This document shows, in pieces, positions 42,219 to 51,900 of a stretch of 64,000 nucleotides of DNA. The notes under the pieces are model-generated. The model ran no database searches and was not told the DNA's origin. It saw only the letters and a list, made by a program, of their open reading frames with translations. Location of the stretch: positions 27,450,122 through 27,514,121 of the forward strand of contig OX328101.1 of the NCBI GenBank assembly GCA_946811185.2. Direction: 5' to 3'. Positions within the stretch are counted from its first letter, which is position 1. Each line of letters opens with the position of its first letter. Made by a program: the position numbers and the translations under genes. Origin of the DNA: Hippopus hippopus. Taxonomy: Eukaryota > Mollusca > Bivalvia > Cardiida > Cardiidae.

Positions 42219-44271
42219 ATGACTGCTGCCTTTATGAAAGTGAAAGAAACTGGTGCAGCGATCCTGACCACTGCTAGGGAGTTTGGTGTTCCTGAGGCAT
42301 CCTTGAGACATAAGCTTAGTGGGAGAGTAAACCCTGAAGCAGTTAGATCAGGACCACCCCCACTTTTTTCGCAGGAGGAGGAAATTCATGGCATCTGTCG
42401 GATATGGTTATAGCAGGTATTCAAACTTGTATTATTTTCCTTGAAAGTGCATTCTAAACCATTAAGTACCAAACAAGCAAGAAACACAATTTTCTTTCTA
42501 TAATACATTTTTATTCGATTATTTATGTAAATTATATGCCCTTTGAAAACATCATGGGAACATTATGAACTGAATTTGATTAGCAAATTTTCCATTACCA
42601 TGAAAAAATGGTAAAGGAAAATTTCCTAACCACAAGTGTTTTTTCTTCTGTGCAATGGTTTTAAACATTTGAGAATAAACTTCATGGTTATTTTTCAGGC
42701 CAGAAGTACTTAACATGGCCCATGAGTATGCTGTGTGCCTTGGTCACAGGGACAATGAACATCCACTCAGTTTTCAGTGGTACACAGACTTCATGAAGAG
42801 ATGGCCAGATCTTAAAGTCTTGAAACCAAGGGGTTTAGAGATGCAGAGAGCAAAAGCTACAACTATTGATTGTGTTACAAATTATTATACTGAACTTGAT
42901 AAAATTTTGACCAAGTATGATCTCAAACACAAACCAGAGTGCATTTACAATGTGGATGAGAAGGGTTTGTCCACAATGCATAAACCACCGTCTATTGTTG
43001 CTGCTGTTGGCTGCAAGCCACCAGCAGTTTTGTCCAGCTCACGTGTTCTTGTTACAGTTATTGGATGTGGAAATGCCCTCGGCTATTCTGTACCACCCTT
43101 TTTTGTTTTTCCCGGTCTGAGAATGCGTCAAGAGCTGCTAGATGGTAAGACTCTAGGTGCTGATGGAGATGTAACAGAGTCTGGCTGGAGCAACAGCGAA
43201 ATATTTAAAAAGTATCTGGAAACCCATCTTATAAAATATCTGCCTGAAAGAAGTGTTGACCGCCCTGTTTTATTATTGTATGATGGTCACAAGTCTCATG
43301 TCAGTCTTTCTCTAATTGATTGGGCAAAGAAAGAAAACATCATTCTTTTTGTTTTACCAGCTCACACCAGTCACGTTTTGCAGCCAATGGATGTGGCTTG
43401 TTTTGGCCCGTTTGAAAAAATATACAACGGAATGTCTCACAAGTTCATGAGGGAACATTGTGGTCAGTCAATTACACGGTATAATGTCTGCTCCATTGCA
43501 TGCCCAGCATATGCAAAGGCATTATCTCCTGAAAATCTCCAGTCGGCTTTCAGGAGGTGTGGAATCTATCCATACAACCCGAATGCTGTGGATCAAACCA
43601 ATTTCAAGCCTTCTGAAGTATTGCAGCAAAGTGAACAGCCACCCTCTACCAAAACTCATTCGTCCATAATTTCAAAACCTAGTCCAAAATCTCCTGCTTT
43701 GCCAGATTCTCAAACTCCACCTCTTTCAAAAGTCATGGATGATCCTGTTTGCAATTTTTTCAGCCTGAAGGAAAAAACAATTAATGAGAAGAAAACACAA
43801 ACTAAAAAAAGGAAGTACCTTAGCAGCATAATCAGTGGTAAAGCATTGACAGAGAATGACATGGTCTGCAAAATACATGAACATATTTCAAAGAAAGCAA
43901 AACCAGTACAAAAAAAGACAACCAAAACGATTAATACTAAAAAAAATATCAGAAAAAATACAAATTTGCCTAGTGAGCCACAACCAGGTCCATCTGGTTT
44001 GTCCAAAGAAAGCAAAAAAAGGTATAACCTTGTACACTTGGAGGAGTCCAGTTCTTGTCCGACTTCATCTGGAGATGAAAGTGACAAATGTTGTGTTTGT
44101 GGCAAATTCACTCCAGATGAAGTCTGTCAAAGTGTGTCCCTAATTTTTACAAAATGGGTGGCCTGTGATAGAAATGGTTGTGACCACTGGGTACATTTAA
44201 ACTGCTCAAAAGTCACTGTGATTAGAAGAGGTGACAAGTTCTACTGTCCTCACTGTTCAACTGAAGAGTAA
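42219..44271 (+). CDS. Pogo/Tigger-like DDE transposase with C-terminal PHD finger
   Basis: Two-exon reading. The first exon (42219–42416) encodes a psq/CENP-B-type HTH (EFGVPEASLRHKLSGRV) but shifts frame near 42385. In the shifted frame MASVGYGYSR runs to a good donor at 42417; the acceptor TTTTTCAG at 42698 joins it in phase to PEVLNMAHEY. A model starting at ATG 42388 has 534 codons with stop. The main exon carries DDE_1: D in YNVDEKG (residue 81 counted from ATG 42715), D in LLYDGHKSH (190) and D in QPMDVACFGPFE (226), so the acid triad is intact. A basic, Ser/Lys-rich linker follows, then a PHD-type zinc finger from about residue 459 (CCVCG … ACDRNGCDHWVHLNC … YCPHC). PHD fingers read histone tails in other proteins; here it might target insertion or reflect domestication. 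A young transposon with a small deletion is equally possible. Confidence 0.85.
42417..42698 (+). other. Intron of the pogo-like gene
   Basis: GT–AG intron, phase 2, inferred from joining the conserved MASVGYGYSR and PEVLNMA segments. It contains a faint HpA-like fragment (GAAAACATCATGGGAAC). Confidence 0.7.
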
Positions 44272-45250
44272 AATGAATCAATATGTAAACTTTTCTATTT
44301 CAGACGACCATACATACCAATAAATATATATTTCCATGTTAAAATGGGTATTTATTAATATCTGTGTGAAGAAAACTTTTAATCCCATTGTAAAATATAA
44401 TAGGCGTACTACTTACACCCCAGTGATGCTATTTCATGCCGACCAAAGAAATTCGTCGAAATACATGAGCGTCAAAAATATGGCTGCTCCCCCTTGACTT
44501 TTTGTTTACATGTCGATCTTCGCTGGTAAGTATGATCTTTTGAATCTCAATGGTGAAATAACTTGAGTATGGTCTGAAATCGTCGTTTTGTATAAAAGAA
44601 TTGAAGTTTCCTTCTCGTAAGCTAAACGCTGTAGGTTCTTTGCTTAAGGTCGTCGAAACCCATGTCTCCGGGCTATTCATTGAAAAATTATTGAAATGAT
44701 ATTAGATCTATTATGTGAATATTTTGATCCAAATTTTAGCAGATATCAAATTAAGTCAGAGGCGATTTCCATTTCGTCCATTTCGTGAAAAAAATTCAAT
44801 TGCGTATTTTAGGCCTACCGGTTATGTATCCGCACTCGAAACACCATCAACAATCCGCTGATTTTCGAGGTATGGTTGTTTGGGAGAGGAAAGTAGTAGT
44901 CGACTTTTTCCTAAACAGATTCATTTGTCAGTATTTTTCTGTGTTGCATGGCTTTTTAAAGTTTCAATGCTTTCGGGAGTAACTTTTCTCAGTTTTCATA
45001 TGACGTTGGCAGAGATCAGATTCGCTTCATGGGTGACTTAATTTCATTTGTAATGGGTTTTCGCACCAAGACAGTATTAACTTATTCCATATCGTCGGGT
45101 GCCCTAACTGCGCCCCTGCCCTAACTCCGCCACCTTTCTTAGTTTCGTCAAAATCTCGCGATGGTTCAGCGTGCGCGAGACTGACAGTCAGAAAAGTTTT
45201 TGCTACATCATAGTAAATGCATTCCAATGGTTTTCACCCCAAATGAGATA
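44272..45250. other. Intergenic stretch with a possible 5' noncoding exon
   Basis: A perfect donor CTGGTAAGTATG at 44525 follows a leader containing AAATATGGCTGC (YY1-like). This could be a noncoding first exon of TFIP11, 4.3 kb upstream of its coding start. There is no direct proof. Confidence 0.25.
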
Positions 45251-47042
45251 CAGTTAGTTGGGTAGTTCCGAATCATGGGTAGTTCCGAATCAAACCATTC
45301 AATATATGTTTAAAACTCTTGTCAGCGTCAGCTGATATGCATAAAATTCTCGTTTTCAATTCTTTATCATATTTCCTCTGCCTGGTGCAAATTTTGGTCA
45401 AATCTGACCAAGTTGCCGATTTTTATGCTTTTAGGAAATAGTTTACATGATTGCAATTTTATCGTTATACCGGTTATGCAAATGTTCCGCGTGAAGAAAA
45501 ATCGCTAAACGACGAAGGAAAATGAGGTAAAATAACGGGTTTTTTCGATAATCCCATTTTATTGTTTCTCTGCTGAGCAAAAAAATTGTGTTTGCATGTA
45601 TCAACGCATATTTATCAGAAATACTTTAGTTGATCCACATGCGTATGTGTGGGGTATTTCCGAATCAGCCGATTGTGAGGGTTGTCTCAAAAAGGTGTCA
45701 GGAGTCGTGTCTTGGTGAACCTGTACCCTGGTGAACTCGTACCCTAATTTCAAGGGTACAAGGTCTCTCGAAAACTCAAACCCCATCTATATGATTCAAT
45801 AGCGATACATATTTTTGCTTATTTTTGATTTTGTTTACTCAGTCTTGATATGCATTGCTTATTTCATTATGTTAGACCATACTTCTGTAACGCTGTGAAA
45901 ATGAGAATTCTGTTAGTTTTTACTTAAGCTGTAAATAGTTAAGAATACAGAAAACATTGTACAACGTATTTGTGCTATCCTGTGATATTTATGTTACGTT
46001 TTGAATAGATAATTTGTAATACAACCATTCCCCCCCCCCCTTTTTTTTTCCTCAGATAAAATGGTACAAAACTGTTTTGTCATTCCCTTAGTATATTCGG
46101 CTTCAGCATATACTATCTCTTTCTGTTACCCTGCGATGGAGTGATGTATTTGTGTATAGGGTGTGATTAACAGAGCTAATCACCATCTTTAATTGATCTA
46201 AATTGCCACGCCATTTAATCTTGTATCGATAAAAATGATTAAAAAATCTGTCATAACTTGATTACATTAGGATTTTGGCGCCTTTTGAAAAGTCATTTTT
46301 GGGGGTCAAATTGCGTCAAAGGTGATCACTGCTACTAGATAAATTGAATAACCAGTAAGGAAAAACCAGTCAATACTTGTAATTTGCCACGGCCATTTGT
46401 TTTCTAATGCTATACGTCATAAAACTGTATGACGATACCCTGACAACAGGCCTTTGTGCCTGGGAACAACCTTATACATAAAGCCTTGAAACAGAGCAAT
46501 TTTTAACTTTCCCACACTATATTCTTTATTTGAAGCATTTAAACAGTGTTTGGCACGCATATAACTTAAAAGTATGAAGATACTGATGGATATTGGGTGT
46601 CCCCTGTTCTATAGTGATTTATACTTTGGCAATGGGATTTCAAAAATAACTTTCCTTTGTAAAACATGGTGAAGAAAATTAAATTTATCACAAGTCTTTT
46701 TTACTACTTTTATTATTTTCATTAGGTCTAACTTCGTTGAAACTTAAACAAATCTAGATTGATGTATCTCTTGGTCATTTTGACAGCCGAAATCCATTGT
46801 TAGACGACCCCTGTATGCAAATTGTTTAGTGATTCGGAATACCCTCACTTGATTCGCAACTACCCTAATGGATGTACACTGTAAAATGAGAATATATTGT
46901 CAAAATTTAAACCAGTGGAAACGAGTTTTATATTTTAAACCTTCTGTATCAGTATGTATAAGATATTTAGCCAGGCCCGATTTTTAAACGAAAGTATAGC
47001 ATCGTATTACTCGTTAGTGATTCAGAACTACCCAACTGACTG
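45251..47042. mobile_element. Non-autonomous TIR element, TA-flanked (1.8 kb)
   Basis: Left end CAGTTAGTTGGGTAGTTCCG, right end complementary (ACTACCCAACTGACTG), both with TA just outside. Identity is about 23 of 25. The word GGTAGTTCCGAATCA or close variants recur inside at 45277, 45653 and 46830. No long ORF. CAGT ends with TA targets fit the pogo/Tc1 group. Confidence 0.75.
46031..46053 (+). repeat. Poly-C/poly-T tract
   Basis: Run of C followed by a run of T inside the TA-flanked element. Confidence 0.8.
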
Positions 47043-48137
47043 TATAAGCAGATATTTGTCTCGATTTTTATGTCCACTTACAGTTTTTCTGTGTATTTTT
47101 GTAATGCAATTTTTTTTTCCATCAAAAATCACCTCTAAAGCCATGAAATACAACTGTAAACACATCTGAAACGCTTCGTCTGCAAAGGTTTACATTTTAT
47201 GAATGAAAATCACGTGACAAAGCAAATTTCTCTAAGGCCAAGCAAATCTTTATAGATAGGTTTTGGTCCCACGGTCCTTAACTGATATTTGCTTTCTCCA
47301 TTTTAATTCAAGTCCAACTCATGAAAGATCAGAAGAACAAATAAGCAATATTCCCATGTTGCACCTCAGAAAGCTTAACAAGATATTGTAGAGAAGAACA
47401 TGCGAGTTAATAGGGCTACAAAATATTTAATGTACCTCACACTACTCTCGGGTACAGGTTACCAGGAAAGGTGCATCCTAAAACAATAACCATTGGTAAA
47501 CCACCTTTATTGACGCTACTAGAACTAGTGGATCACATAAAAACAATGACAAACTCCTGTAGTTATTTATTTTGAAACAGCTCAATGTTGAAGTTACATT
47601 TGTTAAAAAAAATAATAACATTAATAATTTGGCCTTATTTTTGAGACTTGGGAGAATTTGTTACGTTACTCCAGGGGGCAGAGTTAGGCACACAAAAAAT
47701 GGAAGTTGTTTGTTTGACATACAGTTAATTTCTATCAAGTTTTTGAAGTTTAAAATTATTGTACACATGAATTTTGATGGAGATTGATGGAAACAGAACA
47801 CATTTGACTTGTGCATTTATTTTTCCTTTTGTATATCATCTATTTATAGTTCTGTTCCCAGATAAAGCTTAGAGGGGCGCAGTTTGGGCATCCGAGGATA
47901 CATTTTTATCAGTGCATCTACGTTTTCCATATTCTAGCTAAAATGGTGATCTGGTATGTAATTGATTAAGACAAGAACATATATACCAGTTTCAATTACA
48001 AACTCTAAATCTGTTGTATTTTTTTTTTTGGTTATTGAAATACTAAAGAAAAAGAAGGTTAGTCGACGGAACCTTGCTTTTGCGAAAGGAAGTGTCTTTC
48101 GCTGTTTCGCTATACTGAGTACCGCTAAAAACAACTG
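47043..48137. other. Region upstream of TFIP11
   Basis: No exon recognised; one ORF of 71 codons lacks support. Confidence 0.3.
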
Positions 48138-48799
48138 GGTCCATGAAAAAAACCAAATTTCATTTATGACCAAATTTCACCTCAAAAATGACAAATTCTC
48201 CCACTTTAGCAATAAATTTCGGTCTGAAACTATGCTCCTTTTTGAAAAAAAAAAAAATTTAATGGTAATTTGTCAGGGTTTCGTTTTCTAGAACTGTATT
48301 TCACTGTATGTGACTCTGTAAGAGTTACAATACCGTAAAATTTACAAACTGAATTTCACTTGTGAGATGAACACTTGTTCAATTTTACACCCTGCACTCT
48401 TGAAATAAGGAAGCTGATTTTAGAACATAACGAAATATTACACAGTTGTAACATGATTTTTATTCTTATGAAAGAACTTACATGTTATCAGTATTGTATG
48501 AAATAAGGGTGAAAAATCAAATGCACACCTCAAAAGTGAAATTTGGTGGGTGAATTTCACAGTATTATAAAATTTAGTCATCTTGAGAGAAATACTATTC
48601 TTATTCAAAGAAACCCTGACAATTTACTATTACACAAAGAATTTTTTTGGAAAAAAAGCATGAAATTAGACTATAAAATTTCATGTCAAAACTAATCACT
48701 TCAGCTTTAGAAATTGTCAGTTTGAGATGAAATTCAGTCTGTTTGAGGTGAAGTTTAGTGAAATTCAGTCATAATAGAAATTCGGTTTTTCCATGGACC
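48138..48799. mobile_element. Long-TIR element abutting the TFIP11 coding start
   Basis: The left GGTCCATGAAAAAAACCAAA mirrors the right GAATTTCGGTTTTTCCATGGACC seen on the other strand. Diverged inverted similarity continues for about 160 bp (including TGTCAGGGTTTC against GAAACCCTGACA). 662 bp, no ORF. Confidence 0.7.
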
Positions 48800-48839
48800 G
48801 AAAAAAACTTGATAATCTTTTGTTTTTTTTTTTTTGCAG

Positions 48840-48886
48840 AAACTAGAGAGTTTTAGAGAGTAGTTTGCAGGAAAATCTTTTGAACC
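48840..48886 (+). other. TFIP11 5' UTR segment
   Basis: A poly-T tract followed by TTTGCAG at 48839 looks like an acceptor 47 nt before the ATG. This suggests the leader is spliced from a noncoding upstream exon. Confidence 0.5.
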
Positions 48887-48998
48887 ATGGGTGATGAATC
48901 CCCAGAAGTTGAAGATTTTGAGATTACTGACGATGATGTGTACAACTCTTTCAACATTCGTCATGGACGCAGACAGACAAAAAATCAAGCTATTTATG
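48887..48998 (+). CDS. TFIP11: TFIP11 exon 1 (first coding)
   Basis: MGDESPEVEDFEITDDDVYN then SFNIRHGRRQTKNQAIY. Donor GTAAAT, phase 1. Confidence 0.93.
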
Positions 48999-51900
48999 GT
49001 AAATAGCACACAGAGTTTATTTCAGTGTTGTAGTTGACGTAGGGTAGACTCACGACCAGATGCCTGGCTAGCTCAGTAGGTAGAGATGCGGTACTAGTGT
49101 TCCAGGGGTCGTGGCTTCCAGTCCCACGTCGGGTCCACTTTTCTCCCTTGATTTACTTCATTGGCGACAAGGTCAATTGGTGATTGCGAGTAGGCGGCTA
49201 GTTCAGTTGGTAGAGCTGTAGTACTAGTGTTCCGGGGGTCGTGGGTTTGAATCCTGAGTCGTGCGCACTTTTCTCCCTTGATTTTCTTTATTTCAGTTTT
49301 ATTCTGAAATTGACCCTTGGCTCTTTAATAATTTTCATGTGTGCAAACCATACTGTTTGAGGGAGTTAGCACCCATCATAAACAAAGTGAACCTCCCATT
49401 AAACGTTTGTGTACTGGTCAATATCTACTAAAGAATTGCCTTCAACTCTACCAGATAATAAAAATGAAGTCCATATAAAAAGCATTTGCAGACAACAAAT
49501 TAAATCAAAGGATTTTTCTTTTATAAGGATATGAGATATTGGAGGAAGTAGTACAAAACAGGGTGCCGAGCCCCGGTAGCTCCATCGGTAGCGTGCATGA
49601 CTTGAGAACAGGGGGTCGTGGGTTCGATCACTGGCTCGGCCAATTTCTTTCCGAGGATTGATGATGGTCATGGGACAGAATTCATTCCTCTCCCACCGCT
49701 GATCAGTTTTGACGATGGTTATGCAGTGTTCTGCCGAGGCCGCGTATTTGCGATTTTCTTGCTAAAAAATTAAAAATGTCACAGAAAAAATCGGTAACAG
49801 GCGATTCCTGTCGCATGTCAAAAATTGCGGAATCAGGCGCGTAACTATTACAATTTAATGTTTTTCTTGGGCGCCGAAGATGCGTATATGCAAAATGAAA
49901 TTTGATTGGACGCAGACTGAAAACATCAACCAAGTACTGATCGTGTACTTTACTGTCATGACGTAGTATCTTTTGCAGTCTCAGTCGGAAAATGGTTTGG
50001 TAGCCACGGCGAAAAAGCCAGGTATTATCCTAAGCTTCTATGGTCAGCCAAAGCATACCAACAATCAGAGCGCTCAAAGTCCGATAATGTCCTGATGCCC
50101 AGTATCCCTCCCACTCAATTAACATCGTTGGAAGATAGTAAAAAATACCTGTACGATAGTTCTTAGTAACTTAGTATTTAAAACAATATTCTTCATTGGA
50201 ATATCAATATGATCGCGAATGCAACTTTATGGGTTGTAAAATTTGTTTAATAGAAGCAAAAAGTATGCATTTACTGAAAAAAAAAATGTAACTTTAGAAT
50301 TACTACTCTTATGTACAACGTGCAGAGAACGCCTATCGTAGATCGGCTGTCATGGCCGATTCTTTTCAGGGGCATTTTAAGAAAACTGTACGGTAGTGAA
50401 AGTCACAGTGAGAAATAATCAGCCATGTTAGTTGCATTTAAATCCACATTTTGGCTAGTGAAAGAGAACATAGCAATTAATAAGTATGGGTATAGGGGAA
50501 CTAATTTCAATTTCTTATTTTTAAACCATTTTAATGCATACTAAATTTTGTCCCCGAATTTTTAAAAATGTCACAAACTTTTCTGGATGAGTGAGACATT
50601 TGTCTCTACTTTTTAAAATCCTTGGCAGAACACTGGTTATGTGGGAAAGCAGCCAGTGGCTTGGAAGAAAAATTGTGCGGAGTACTGGTAAAGGAGACTC
50701 CAGGAAAGCATGGATAGGGGCACTTGCCGCCACGATATAACTGAATTAATGTTGAAAACGGCGTTAAACACCATACAATCAATCAATCAACAAAACAGGA
50801 TGGGAATAGACATAATACCCTTTTCCTATAATGTTTAACGTATCAGGGTGCCCAATCACATGCCATAATAAGTAATTCATATATAAATTTTACACTGCAC
50901 ATACAATTTTTTTTGTGAAGTGTGTCAAAAGTTGTTAAATTTGTGTTAAAAAGGGTGAAAAACATAGTGGGATAAGTAGAAAATACTGCTTACCAGCATT
51001 TTCTCTTTTACAGATAGGCCTTGAAATAATATTGAAATGTTGTCAAACAGTATACAATCAATCATTTTATCTTTTACTGATGAGGGTTTTCAAAAGGTCT
51101 CTTCCTCAGGGACAAAGAATAGTGACTGTTTGTTAAAAGGTTAAAATGAGCAATGACATGTCTCTTCCTCACTTGATATTTAAAAGTCATTAAACCTTAA
51201 CTCTTTACCAAACTATCCCAGGTTTTCTCGAATCTGAGAAAGAAGGCTTCTGAAAACATTGTGGGAAAAGGAGAAAATGCTGGTAACCAGCATTTTCTCC
51301 TTTTCCCACAATGTTTTCTACCCTTCTCAAAACAAATTTCAATTTTTGAGTCACTTTAATTTTGTCGCCTGCTAATGCTTTCAATTTGGACCAGTCTAAA
51401 ATTTTGTCGTCATGTTAATGCTTTGCATAATTTAATTTTCAAGGATGTATTGAAACTTGTTGGCTGCAAAGATAAAATCATTGGGTTTAACTCTGTCATA
51501 TTTTAAGGTATGTGGGCTCGAGACAGTGATGATGAAGATGAAAGACCAGGTTTTGGTTCATCAAGTAAAAAGAAGTCAGATTTTACTGCCCCAATTGGTT
51601 TTGTGAGTGGAGGAATAAAGCAAGGGGATAAAACAGTGAAACAAGGAGATGAGGTTTGTTGATCCTTTACCAAAAGATATCTAGGGTGCTTATGAGGCTG
51701 TGACAGAAGGCTTTGAAAAATATCTTGGAACAGGGAGAAAATCCTGGTGATCAGCATTTTCTGCTTTTTCCATGAAGATTTCCACACTTTGAACAGCAAA
51801 CAAAATCATTTAAGTCATATTTATTTTCTTGCCTGTAAATGCTTTCAAACAGTATAAAAACCTTGATAGTTTTTGGTAAGCTTTATTCTTAGTTCTTCTA

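Noticed and set aside
43710..44111. 133-codon minus-strand ORF rich in Leu, Phe and Val
   Set aside because: Lies antisense to the basic linker and PHD region of the pogo-like gene. The hydrophobic content comes from reading Lys/Ser codons backwards.
49057..49140. Possible tRNA gene
   Set aside because: Boxes A and B are recognisable, but acceptor and anticodon stems do not pair and the unit is followed by SINE sequence.
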